Source of the DNA: Paracyclopina nana
Lineage: Eukaryota; Arthropoda; Copepoda; Cyclopoida; Cyclopettidae
Length of the DNA stretch: 64,000 nt
Assembly: GCA_019096065.1 (NCBI GenBank)
Contig: JAGUCH010000008.1
Span: forward strand, 501,001 to 565,000
Reading direction: 5' to 3'
Below the pieces are notes generated by a model, which made no database searches, was not told the origin of the DNA, and worked only from the letters and a program-made list of their open reading frames with translations. Position numbers and translations under genes: made by a program. Numbering within the stretch: the stretch's first letter is position 1; every line of letters starts with the position of its first letter. Positions 54,303 through 64,000 of the stretch are shown in pieces.

Positions 54303-55749
54303 TTGAGTGTACATAAGAAAGTCAGCAGTTATACCAAAAAAATGCTCCTGACAGGTTCAAAATTCACTTTAGTAGTTAGAGTTTGTCTATATATTTTGTT
54401 AGGCATTGGATGTTTTTTCCAAGTGAAAGAGAGCATTGAAAAGTACCTCAATAAGAGTGAAACAATTGCTACCAACTATGAGAAAAGAGAAAGTATTCCC
54501 TTTCCCATGTTTATCATATGTCCAAGTGTCCCTTATAAGAATGCAAGCGTTCAGAAGGATGCAAATATGTCCATATTATCCACAATAGCTGACCCAGACT
54601 TGATCTCATGGCCGAACAAGCAAGAAAATGTAATTGAAGCATGGGACAAAATTACATTCAGCTTGAATGATATGTTGATTTACCTTGGCGTCAAATTGAA
54701 CGGTACTTGGACGGAATTGAATAATACACAAGAAATTCATGCACTAGGAAAAGGCAAACTTTTTGGCTTCATTTTTTAAGTTTTGTCATTGAAATTTTAA
54801 ATACATAGGAATTCCATTTGGTTTTTTTGCATCTGAAGTTTTTGGTACTTTGTACATGGGCAAATGTTACAAAATTATTATCGATACAAACTTCAGTTTT
54901 GGTGATGTTGTCATGTTGAAGTTTAATGCAAATAGGAATTTATTTGATCATAATGAGATCAAGTTGTACATATTGCCCAAAGGAGGATATGATGTTGGAT
55001 TTCAGGGATCGTTATTTGACCTAGACGTTCATGAAATGATTATACATGAAAGAGAAGAAATCACTGCAATGTTAGAAGTTCATGAGCATAACTCTTTCAC
55101 TGGATGTGACATGTGCGACCAGAACACTGACCAAGAAAAGTTTGCTATATGTTTTCAAGAATTTCGCGAGAAATTCATTAATAATCAGTCTGTTATCAAC
55201 TGTACTGAGAATTGCAATGGAGCAACATATACAAGCTGTAAAATTCCTCATGTAAGTATTGCTTATGAGTTTATAAAAAGAAATACTGGTATACTAATTA
55301 ATTTTGACGATAGTTTTCAGATGAAGTTGATTCTATGTGCACTGATAGCAAATCTGCTAGTTGCACATTTCAATTACAAAAAGACTCTTGGTACATCCAG
55401 CTTTTGAAAGATAACTTGATGGCTTGTCCAAGCCCATGCAAAATAGTCAGCTATGAAAGCAGAAAAATCACAATCCCTTACTTGCCTCCAGACAATGAGG
55501 CTTGGTGAATTTCATATCATACATTATGAAACTTGCACTAATAACTTGAGCAATTTCAGGTTTTACTTGAGCTTCAACTCAGTCACTGTGACAATGCACA
55601 ATGAGCAACTACTTATAGATTTCAACACTATTGTGGCTTCAGTGGGAGGATCTATGGGCCTTTTTGTTGGATTTTCTTTCCTTGATTTTCTATCAGCCAT
55701 TGGGCAAACTTTCAGCTCACACATTTGCAAACATCATTGTAACAAATAG
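54303..55749 (+). CDS. DEG/ENaC sodium-channel family subunit (copy 2), four exons
   Basis: join(54303..54753, 54809..55251, 55314..55504, 55560..55749), 424 residues. Two-pass membrane channel subunit: TM1 at about 21-40 (FTLVVRVCLYILLGIGCFFQ), the family's post-TM1 block PFPMFIICPS at 66-75, the G-x-C-Y turn (YMGKCYKI), a Cys-rich extracellular part (GCDMCDQ, CTENCNGATYTSC, CPSPCKIVSYE), and TM2 with VASVGGSMGLFVGFSF. Such subunits form trimeric amiloride-type Na+ channels (pickpocket/degenerin). Intron 1 needs a GC-AG splice (AAAAG|GCAAAC); exon 3 starts after GACGATAG. ATG 54345 is an alternative start. Shorter than most pickpockets. It ends 60 bases from the convergent minus-strand channel gene. 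Confidence 0.82.
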
Positions 55750-55809
55750 ATTAGTATATCTTGCATCCTTCAACCTTAAGATAAAGCATAAGCAACATTT
55801 ATTCTTTGG

Positions 55810-56889
55810 TTACTTAGAGTGCCTTAGTGTCATTAAAGATTTGTGCAAAATATCGGTTATGAAAAAAATTATGGATTGGCAAGACCAACCCAAAAAGAGT
55901 CCCATGCTGCCACCAACTGCCACCAAAGCTGAACTCCAATTATAGAGATATTTCTCTTCATAAACACTCACATCCATTGAGACAAAGTTGAAACCTACAT
56001 AACCATCAGTAACAGAGTCAAACACATGCTTAGGATAAGCATGACTGCTGAGCTTGTATGCAATGGATTCAAAAGGTGGCTTACAATCATTATAATAAGC
56101 CAGTTCTCGATAACTTTTTGTGAGAACTTGTAAGCCTTGATCAACTTGAGAGAGCGTTGTACAATTGGGATAGGGCACTGATATATTCAGCAATGGGAGA
56201 AATGGCAAAGAGCAATTTGTTCCATGAATCAAATCAGAATAGATTTTTTCCCTCACACATAAAATGTAACTGGATTGGTTCGTACTTTTTGAGTAAAATT
56301 CTCCATCATCATCTATGTGTCGTTGCTTCTCTTTCTTCATGTTGACCACCCATCCACCAGAATCAGCCATGCTCTTTGCTGAAATTTGTACAGTTGGCAT
56401 TTCATGTGGGTAAATATCAACCACAAGCCAAATTTCATGCCCTTTCTCATGGACCATTAACATCAAATCATCATTTCTTCTTATCTTCAAAATAGCGTAG
56501 TTGGCAAGTGTCAAAGCGGCATTCGGTTCTAGAGTGTAGCATAATCCATAAAATTTGGTATAAGTTGGCTTAAAATCTGATGATTTACTTCCAACCACTA
56601 CTTCATTCATGTCCATGTCAACATGCGCAGTATTGACAAAAAAGAGTTCATCAATTGTGAATGAATTTTGGAGAATATCCTCCAAAGTCACAAAGTTGTC
56701 AAATGTTTTCCATCCTTTGGCAGGACATATTGTAATTGAGGGTAAAGGTATTGTATTTGGATATTCGGTGCTAGTGCTTGTAATTAAATCTTTTTGCACT
56801 AATTGCTTCAAAATCACTCTAGTTTGAAGGCCCATCAACACAATGAAAGTCAAAGTGACCAAATATTTAAAAGTCTGAATGTAGTACAT
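55810..56889 (-). CDS. DEG/ENaC sodium-channel family subunit (copy 3), intronless
   Basis: 359 residues in one exon. TM1 at about 9-24 (YLVTLTFIVLMGLQT), LPSITICPAKGW at 49-60 (family motif), KFYGLCYTLEPN (the conserved G-x-C-Y), an extracellular part with only a few Cys (CVREKIY, NCSLPFLPLL, NCTTLSQV), and TM2 SALVAVGGSMGLFLGWSC with the pore-region Gly-x-Ser. The ectodomain is small compared with typical 500-residue members. Minus-strand AATAAA (55798-55803) lies just past the stop. Convergent with copy 2 and about 50% alike to copy 4 by eye; lack of introns contrasts with copies 1 and 2. Confidence 0.88.
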   Translation of the reverse strand: MYYIQTFKYLVTLTFIVLMGLQTRVILKQLVQKDLITSTSTEYPNTIPLPSITICPAKGWKTFDNFVTLEDILQNSFTIDELFFVNTAHVDMDMNEVVVGSKSSDFKPTYTKFYGLCYTLEPNAALTLANYAILKIRRNDDLMLMVHEKGHEIWLVVDIYPHEMPTVQISAKSMADSGGWVVNMKKEKQRHIDDDGEFYSKSTNQSSYILCVREKIYSDLIHGTNCSLPFLPLLNISVPYPNCTTLSQVDQGLQVLTKSYRELAYYNDCKPPFESIAYKLSSHAYPKHVFDSVTDGYVGFNFVSMDVSVYEEKYLYNWSSALVAVGGSMGLFLGWSCQSIIFFITDILHKSLMTLRHSK

Positions 56890-57186
56890 TTATGCTTTTT
56901 GAATAAACTGTTCCTAACATATGAGCCTATAGGCTGCATAACATTGTTGTTAGTAGTGAGTTGATTACCACTTTAGACTGGTGAATGATAGTAATGTAGC
57001 AACATTTCATGGCTTTCCTCATCAAAGTAATAGGCTCTGTATTTTCCATTCAAACCTAAATAGCTATTTGTCCAATAGACAACATTATGGCTTTCTAGTC
57101 TTCTATTAAGTTTTTTTTCCTAGCACTTTTAAAAAACCAATGAAAATTATCATGCTTGACATCAATAACATCAATTGCACATCTCT
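56890..57186. other. Spacer between the two minus-strand channel genes
   Basis: About 300 bases, no TATA box or repeat recognised; presumably holds the promoter of copy 3 and the 3' end of copy 4. Confidence 0.4.
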
Positions 57187-58305
57187 TCATAACTTATTGT
57201 AAAAGCAGGTCATCAGTATATTATGCATTTTATCAGTGGTGAAAAAAATTATGGATTGGCATGACCAACCCAAAAAAAGTCCCATGCTTCCACCGATTGC
57301 CACCAAAGCTGTGCTCCAATCATAGATGAATTTTTCTTGATAGATCCTCTCCTCCATTTCGTCAAAATTGATCCAAAGATGATAAAAATCATCGACAGAT
57401 CCGGATCCCAGGACGTTTTTGGAAAAACTGTCCACTTCAATTTTGTAATCGGTCTTTGTGCAAGGTTTGCTGCATGCATAACTGTTGTAAGCAATTTTCT
57501 TGAAAATATGGGTGAGCTTTTGTAAGCCATTTTCAACTTGGGAGAAAGTCGAACAATTGGCAAAGGGTACACTGATATTCACCAATGGATAAAATGGCAA
57601 ACTGCAGTTTGAATTTGCAATCATAAATTCTTTGATTTTTTGCGTCACACAAAAATGGTAATCGGAGTATTTGTCATAGTCGATACAGTTATCATGGATG
57701 TATTGGTACTTTTCTTTCTTCAAAACTACGCCACTTCCTCCATGATCAGGTTTGCTCATTGCTGCAATTTCTATCTTTGGTAATTTGAACGGGTAAATAT
57801 TAACCATAAGCCATATTTCATCTCCTTTCTCATGGAAGATTATGATCAAATCATGATTTCTTTTGGCATAAGCAATAGCGAATGCGTCAATTGATAAACT
57901 TTCATTTGTGTCAATTGTGTAGCAGATACCATAGAACCAAGAATAAGTAGGCCTGGCATCATTATAACTTTGTAAGAGCAAAACTATCGTATGGTCATAA
58001 TTTGAGCCATTCAAAACTACTTTAAAAAGTTCGTCAATCCGGAATGAGTTTTCCAGAATGGCTTCCAAAGTCACAAAATTGTCAGGTGTTTTCCATGCTT
58101 TGGCAGGACAAATTGTGACTGAGGGAAATGTCAAATGATCTCGATAGATTGTACTAGCACTGAAAATCACATCCTTGTTGGCAAATTGATGCATAATTTG
58201 CTGAGTTTGAAGGCCCATCAAAACCATGAGGCAAAAAGTGATGAAATATTTAAAGAGCTTGTAAGGCAAACTATGGGCCATTTTTGGATATCCAACCAAC
58301 CACAA
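57187..58305 (-). CDS. DEG/ENaC sodium-channel family subunit (copy 4), intronless
   Basis: 372 residues from ATG 58305; the second Met (MAHSLPYK, residue 9) may be the true start, as it aligns with copy 3. TM1 about 18-33 (LFKYFITFCLMVLMGLQT), FPSVTICPAKAW, WFYGICYTIDTN, a Cys-poor ectodomain with NCSLPFYPLVNISVPFANC, then ALVAIGGSMGLFLGWSC for TM2. Order and motifs match copy 3 throughout, so the pair arose by tandem duplication on the minus strand. Tail after TM2 is short (MHNILMTCFYNKL). Ligand or stimulus cannot be told from sequence. Confidence 0.88.
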   Translation of the reverse strand: MWLVGYPKMAHSLPYKLFKYFITFCLMVLMGLQTQQIMHQFANKDVIFSASTIYRDHLTFPSVTICPAKAWKTPDNFVTLEAILENSFRIDELFKVVLNGSNYDHTIVLLLQSYNDARPTYSWFYGICYTIDTNESLSIDAFAIAYAKRNHDLIIIFHEKGDEIWLMVNIYPFKLPKIEIAAMSKPDHGGSGVVLKKEKYQYIHDNCIDYDKYSDYHFCVTQKIKEFMIANSNCSLPFYPLVNISVPFANCSTFSQVENGLQKLTHIFKKIAYNSYACSKPCTKTDYKIEVDSFSKNVLGSGSVDDFYHLWINFDEMEERIYQEKFIYDWSTALVAIGGSMGLFLGWSCQSIIFFTTDKMHNILMTCFYNKL

Positions 58306-59230
58306 ATGGAGCTTTCAAAGCAATACATTACACCTACTTGGCTACATAATCAGTTTATTGACTACAATTCATCATCATGAGCTGATCATGGTAATTCAAA
58401 TGCTAGGTTTTTGTTAGTATAATTTGAGCACCCTATCCATTATTCATAAGGCAAAAAAGGCTAACATTTTTTTAAAATGGAATGATTACTTAAAAATCAC
58501 GCAACCTTTCAAGCAAAAGTCTTACCAAAAATGGGCACATTTTCAGCAATGAAAAAATACTTGAAATTTTTTTGATTCCTTTATGTACTGACATGACCTC
58601 AAGCATGTTTTTCCTTGGAATTTTTTAAAGTTTCCTACCAAGCTTGGCCATTTTGCCACCAAACTGTCTATTATACTCCTCATTGATGTCCACCTTGAGA
58701 AAAAACCATGCAAACCCCCATTTGCAAAAAAATCACAGATAAAAAATTCAGGCCAAAATTCAAGTTTACAATTAAGTACTTTTAGTGCCAGTTTACCCCA
58801 GTGTGCTGTGTATTCAACAAAGCTTGCGCTATGGGGCTTTTTCCTTGAAGTTTGTCCATCACTCATGTCCAGTTAGTTTTTGCATATTTTCGTGAATGTG
58901 TCTAGGCAAATTATTGTCTAGCACGAAAAAGGCCCAGCTCATGTATGTGAAATTGAAAAAGCCAAAAATGCTAACTATGAGCATATTTTGATACTGACCA
59001 CAAAAAAAGTTCAATGGTGGTGAAAGTTATTCACTGAATTGTTTTTGTTCTCAGGATTGTAAATATCAAAATATTCCAATTAGGCGTCCAAGTCGGGGAG
59101 CCGTGATTTGCGGCGCAGATAATTTGAGCGGAGCATTTTTACTCTATTTTTAGTTAAGCTAATTCTAACAAACTATTTGTTAAATAGATGCTCAAAATGA
59201 ATTAACTCCACAAAAAACAATGCTTTTTTT
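58306..59230. other. Intergenic, no gene recognised
   Basis: Contains ATCACGCAACCTTT at about 58496, the reverse complement of the dispersed AGGTTGCGTGAT word. A segment near 59090 (GGCGTCCAAGTCGGGGAG ... AATTTGAGCGG) resembles one near 45593 (GGCGTCCAAGGCGGCG ... ATTTGAGCGG), so it is part of a low-copy repeat. Confidence 0.4.
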
Positions 59231-59239
59231 ATCTTTTCA

Positions 59240-59310
59240 GCATGGGGGTGCGTTAATTCAAAAAGGAACTACAATGAGCAATAGTTCCTTTTTGAGTTAA
59301 CGCCCCATGC
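59240..59310. repeat. Near-perfect hairpin, ~30-bp arms, 10-base loop
   Basis: Left arm 59240-59271 (GCATGGGG ... AAAAAGGAACTA) pairs with right arm 59282-59310 (TAGTTCCTTTTTGAG ... CCCCATGC) with one mismatch and a 3-base bulge. The loop is CAATGAGCAA. A short MITE or a small-RNA-type hairpin are both possible. Confidence 0.8.
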
Positions 59311-59529
59311 GTCAAAAAACTCTCAAAAAGCTATGATTTCTTTTTTGGGAAAATTTAAAAAATCTAAAAAACGCTTTTCTCAGTTTCGCAGCCTCCTCCG
59401 CCGGTTCGTCACGCTCCGCTCGAAAGAAAAAGGGATACTTGAGCCGGCTATAGACAATTGTCTTTACTTTTGCCCATGATGACTTGTGGTTTTTTGCTAA
59501 ATGGTAAAATCCACACAATGTAAATTAAC

Positions 59530-60015
59530 CTGTCATTATAGGCGAAATCGTGACCTGCCAGTCCATCATGCTGGATTCCATGTATTTATTCTGATAGTTG
59601 ATTCCGGGGCCCAAATTATTGGGAAACCTGAGATCTTGCCATATCTTGAATGCAAATGATTTTCCATCAATCTTGGACTAATGAGAGTCTTTTCCTATCA
59701 TCAAATCCATCAATTCAATATGAGTCAAAAATACTTCAAATAGCAAAATAAACAATTTAACAATCTGTAGTCAATTTTACCTTGAGGGGCCCACAAAGCA
59801 TTATAGACCTTATCAGCTAAGTGAATGTGATAGGAAAGTTGCGCAATGCAGTTAAGATTGGGGATCTTGGAAAAGTCTGGACATAAAAATTCCCCCAGGG
59901 CTCTTGATACATACTTCAGTAGAGTCATGCATCCTATTTGAATTGTAAATATAGCAGCACACATGTCATTGTGCACCTTCCCACAATGGGCCATCTTTTC
60001 AAGGCTAGAAAGTTG
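59530..60015 (-). CDS. Possible partial gene, two minus-strand exons
   Basis: Exon-like block 59781-60015 opens after TTTTAG and reads LEKMAHCGKVHNDMCAA ... LNCIAQLSYHIHLADKVYNA, ending CCTCAAG|GTAAAA. It can join (phase 1) to 59530-59634, which reads RFPNNLGPGINYQN ... MMDWQVTISPIM, ending GACAG|GTTAAT. Both read like real protein, but the acceptor of the second block (GCAAG) is weak, and no further exons or stop were found. Family not recognised; it could also be a decayed gene. Confidence 0.3.
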
Positions 60016-60019
60016 CCCT

Positions 60020-62740
60020 AAAATTGTTTACACGAGGCGTAGTTAGCGTTCTTCGCGACAAAGCCAAATTCCGCTAGGATGACCTTGCAAGTTAGGTCTT
60101 TTGCTCACCCTCTTGCTTGAGCTCAATGAAGCAACTTTGCTTAGCAGAAAATCCCCATTAAAAGTGGATTTTGCTGCGAAATTCGGTGAAATGACTTGCC
60201 CCATGACTGACCAATTTGTCCCCATCTCAATTGCACGCCTTAAAATTGTCCACTCATGCAATCTTTTTCGTTTCTTCGCCGAAAGCCAAAACTCAAGCCT
60301 GTGACCTTGCTGAGTTTTTCAATGGTTTTATGGCCAGCTAGGAGTGAAATGAGCAAGTTTGGTATTTGGCATAAACCTATAGGTAGGTGGGAAAGTGATG
60401 AATCATTGCGAAATGGCATGTCACTTAACAGATCAATTTCCCTCGATCCCAAGACAATATACTGACTGTCTTTAAAAAAAATGTCCCCTGAGGAGAAAAT
60501 GATGAAATGTCAAGATTTGGAAATTCCTTCTTTTAAAGTGCTCATTTGTTTTAAAAGAATAATTCTCATGACTTTTGTGAGATGAAATTGAGAAAGAATC
60601 CTATAGGTCATTTTTCAATTGCAACACATTTTTTTATGTGTTCTGTGTTATGAGACCCTTAATTTCCACTGTGCCCTTATACAAACCTCCTCTTCATCTA
60701 ACCTACTTCATTTTGGCACCAATCTTTCCTCTTGACCCAGTTTTTAGTTCAATGACTCAATTTATTTATTTTCATGGCTTAGGATTTTGGTGTTTTTCTA
60801 AGAATTTAATTGACCCTAAGAAAATAGCTGAGGATTTACTTGATCCAGTTTGAACCAGCACACAGACCTGAAATAGACATGAATTGTCTGCTGACCATAG
60901 AGAATGGCCATGAAATATATTCCTTGGTTTGCCCTGAGGAAAACTTGATCTTTTTATTGTAAGCAATAGTAATAATAATGCTGCATAGCACAGCTAGGCA
61001 TGTAAATTTGCCATTCTTCAAGTACTACAAGCGGATGTCAGTTTTTTAGCAGCTGGAATGCTTAACAAAAAAAGGACACACCCTAGTTTTTTCTCATTAG
61101 AAGGTCTTATCCAAATGAAAAAAAAATACTTTTCTGCTGTAAGAATTGACATCAGGTGAAATGCTACTTGAAATGCACTTGACTTGGCTTAAATTGTGCA
61201 TTGTGAGTGTGCTCTATTATTATTACTTACATGAGCTACCTCTGAATCTCAATGGGCAAAAAAGTCTGGAAATCATTTATGTGATGGACAGACACTATCC
61301 ATTAGTTTGTCTAATGATGCCTTGCAAAAAGCTTTAATCAACTTTCATTCATGCAAATCCTCAGGCAACTGTTTGAAAACTCATCAAAGGGTGACTCAAA
61401 CATCACAAAAGTTTATCCTACCAATGGTTTTGCCATCATTTTTACTTAATGCCAAATCTTACAAAAGCTCTTTTTTGTGCTCATTCGATAAACATTCCAA
61501 ATCTTAGCGCTAAAAATACAAATTATTGATATACCTTAAGACACTTTTCTTATAATGACTTATATTGCATATCAACTTAAGCGCAAACTTGTTCAATATC
61601 ATGACCTTAGCGTGCTTTTATAATTCATAGCCAATTGTGAACAATCGAAAACATCCAAAGCTCAAAACTTGCCAACATTATTGCTTGTCACTTCTATGCT
61701 TCCAAGTGTAATCATATGCTTTACTTGTCGCTTCATTGAGAACATACTCAAAATTAGCTCATTAGTGATGGTTGTCAACTGCCATTTTGTACCACATGTA
61801 CCAAGGCCATTTGAGCTTTATTTTTGAGCCCATTTTTCCGTTGATTATTATTATGGGTCATGGCTGATTTTCTAGTGGGACCTTGGGTCTATCCTGGTAC
61901 AATGATGTAAGACCTTGGCTGGAGGAAAACTTGTTTCCTAAGGTCAGCAGCCCATGAACACAAATGCTGAAATTAATTTGTCTCTTGGCCATTTTGTGAA
62001 ATGCTAGGGACATTCATGGTTTCTTTTTGATTGCCTAAGAGAGATGATGTGATGAGCAAGGTCAACAAATCAAGGATGTGCTTGACATAACGGGAGATGA
62101 GCCGAGCCCACATTTCCCTCATGCCAATTTGTTTCATAACTGAGGTCATGCGCCAAAAATGCTAATGTGAAACTGCCCTAGTAAAAAGTCCACCAATCTC
62201 CAATGATGTAAGTCTGACTGACCTGAACTTGTAAGGTGACCATTTCTGTCCTTCCCTTTATTTTTTGCCTACCTTGCCTTGACGATGGAGTGGCCATTTT
62301 TAGTAGGCTAGGTCCCCTACCACAACTTTCGCTAACCTGCCTAAATTATGGATAATCACAGTGGGGTAAAGGCAAGATTGCAAGTCTGGCCTCAAAAGTT
62401 CATCAGCGATTGAAAAAGCATATAATTTCACTTGGAAGCAAAAAGCTGACGAGCAATTATGTTGGCAAGCAAATGACATGAGATGTTTTCGATTGTTTAC
62501 AATTGACGAAAGATTAGAATGTGGTTTTAAGGCACACGCTTAATCGTGACCCCGTATGCTGAAGAATCAGTTTGGCGAACTAAGACCTTGAAAGGTAAAT
62601 AAATGTATGATCTTCATGAACGAGTGGTCATCCAGATTTTCGTTGTACTTTTACAATGTAAGAAAAACAGTCTGAGCAAAGATTTCACCTCATTCAAAAA
62701 TGAAAACAAAACCATTGTGTAAACAAACTTTGGTGGTGCA
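60020..62740. other. Intergenic, no gene recognised
   Basis: Overlapping short frames on both strands at 60040-60465 and 60638-61507, none with a recognisable domain or convincing splice context. No tandem repeat or tRNA seen. Confidence 0.35.
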
Positions 62741-62744
62741 CTGG

Positions 62745-63150
62745 TCACTCTTTGATGAGAACTCCCTCAGTGATTATATTCTTGGCTTTTTTTGCTGCCA
62801 AAAAAAGTGTGTCCGGGTCAAATTTTGCCAGGGATTTTTCCACTTGATGTCTCAATGTCTGAAAAGAGGAATTAATTGACTTCATACGGTCTGAGTATGG
62901 CTTAATAATGATTCCGGCTCTTTTAGTGGCCATAAATTGCGAAAAATGAAAAATGGCATTCATTGCAACAACAGTTTTGCGAAAAATGTCGTGTTTTTCG
63001 GAATGTAAGCACGCGGCTACCATATAAGTGCATTTCTCAGTTTCACTCCAAATATGGAGCATGAGAAGTAAACAGCGATTTCTCATGTCATCTGGTAACC
63101 CTTTTTTTCTTATTGCGTTATTCAAAAAGGAAGTTATGACAAGAGTAGCA
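62745..63150 (-). CDS. Possible terminal exon of an unrecognised gene
   Basis: An open minus-strand frame of about 130 codons ending in TGA at 62745. It reads NNAIRKKGLPDDMRNRCLL, then TYMVAACLHSEKHDIFRK, FHFSQFMATKRAG and a charged helical tail (LAKFDPDTLFLAAKKAKN). Composition is protein-like and amphipathic; there is no ATG near the 5' end, so it would be a downstream exon entered at about 63150 after AAAGCAG. Family not recognised. The 5' edge merges into a local tandem repeat, so the exon boundary is doubtful. Confidence 0.35.
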
Positions 63151-63470
63151 TCTGCTTTGAGTTAGAGTTCCATTCAACAGAAACCAAGGCATCTGGTAGT
63201 GCTTTTTTCAAAAAGAAGCATCTGCTTTGAGCTAGCGCTCCATTTCAGCCAAATGGAGGCATCTGGTAACACTTTTCTAAGAATAATGCTCCAAAAATGA
63301 GCCAATAAAAAAGAATGGAACGATTCTCAAAGTTACAGTTGAGGAATATAAGAGGTATTTACAAGCCATCTGGTAACACTTTTTTATTATTGCGTTACCC
63401 CAAAAAGGAAGCGATGAAAATGCAAGCATCTGTTTTGAGGTAGAGTCCCAATTGGCATTTTGATGCCGTT
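63145..63470. repeat. AGCATCTG / GGCATCTGGTA local repeats
   Basis: AAGCATCTGCTTTGAG(T/C)TAG followed by a variant of GGCATCTGGTAACACTTTT occurs twice in tandem (63145-63212, 63219-63281); AGCATCTGTTTTGAGGTAGAG recurs at 63424. TTATTGCGTTA(T/C) with CATCTGGTAAC recurs at about 63090 and 63380. Several mini-duplications have occurred here. Confidence 0.65.
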
Positions 63471-63559
63471 ATTGATTTTGCATGGCAAGGCCACATTGTG
63501 GTGGAAATTTTCTGCATCTGGCAATTTTGGGTGATGATTATTGAAAGGTATAAGCTGAC

Positions 63560-64000
63560 ACTCAAAATGTAATATAATCATGTATATACCTGATGGTTTT
63601 GTATATCATATCCAAGGCCAAATTGTGTATTTGATGGACCCCCCAATAAAGCCTAAGGCTCAGAAAAAAAGACACTCTGGGCTCAATGGGAAAAATGTTG
63701 AGGTCATATTCAAGCCAAGTTTGTTGTGAGCTAGGCTCGGTTTGTGTACTTGACCTTTAGGGGCAGCACGTGCTCGTCTCACGTCTCGATCTGTCATTAT
63801 ACTACAAGAAATTGGCGGCTACAAGAGTTTGATGCACATTTGTACAGTTATCCTCTTCTTCAAGCTGGTTTCTTTTGTCCTTGGGCATAAAATTCCACAA
63901 GAAGAGCTTAATTAATCCTCTTAGTGTGTGTGAATTAAGCAAGAGCTCTTAAAAGAGAAAGAGATGTGAATCAGGTTGGCAAATTGCTCCAATTTGCTTG
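63560..64000. other. Window end, nothing recognised
   Basis: No gene, repeat array or RNA gene was identified in the last 440 bases. Confidence 0.4.

Overview
The window is a eukaryotic nuclear segment: split genes with GT-AG introns, AATAAA signals, eukaryotic tRNAs without CCA, and TATA + TCAKTY core promoters. A four-exon Hairless gene (Su(H)-binding domain plus CtBP motif) points to Pancrustacea, because Hairless is known only from insects and crustaceans. Compact genes, many minisatellites and clusters of secreted low-complexity proteins fit a crustacean better than an insect; the species cannot be named from sequence alone. No prokaryotic or viral gene was seen.

Layout. 0.4-10.4 kb: Hairless (+), with introns 1 and 2 full of tandem repeats. 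10.4-11.2 kb: two adjacent inverted-repeat elements. 11.5-12.7 kb: TMEM272-like four-pass membrane protein (-). 13.5-20.6 kb: three same-strand genes for secreted repetitive proteins sharing promoter design, a four-codon first exon and an acidic Glu-Ala-rich segment. 21.6-22.9 kb: six tRNA-Gln loci (five intact, one broken). 23.1-24.0 kb: small uncharacterised two-exon gene. 24-38 kb: mostly repeats (minisatellites, a 614-bp foldback element inside one of them, SINE-like copies, a tandem duplication of over 1 kb).

38.7-41.2 kb: five-exon ETS factor of the ERG/FLI type with Pointed and ETS domains (+). 43.4-47.0 kb: four-exon secreted single-VWC protein (+). 47.5-52.3 kb: three tandem paralogues carrying LisH-like and Myb/SANT-like segments (+); copies 2 and 3 start one base after a splice acceptor in the same phase as copy 1's short first exon. 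52.5-58.3 kb: four DEG/ENaC channel loci, two spliced on + (the first broken) facing two intronless on -. 58.3-64 kb: mostly no recognised gene, with possible minus-strand exons near 59.5-60.0 and 62.7-63.2 kb.

Hairless (Notch co-repressor) and the ETS factor are regulators. The MKA-type genes look like a secreted structural family, and their Gln richness beside Gln tRNA genes is suggestive. The LisH-Myb and DEG/ENaC clusters show recent local duplication, and the channel cluster also shows decay. All exon joins were made by hand from splice signals and reading phase and have no transcript support.
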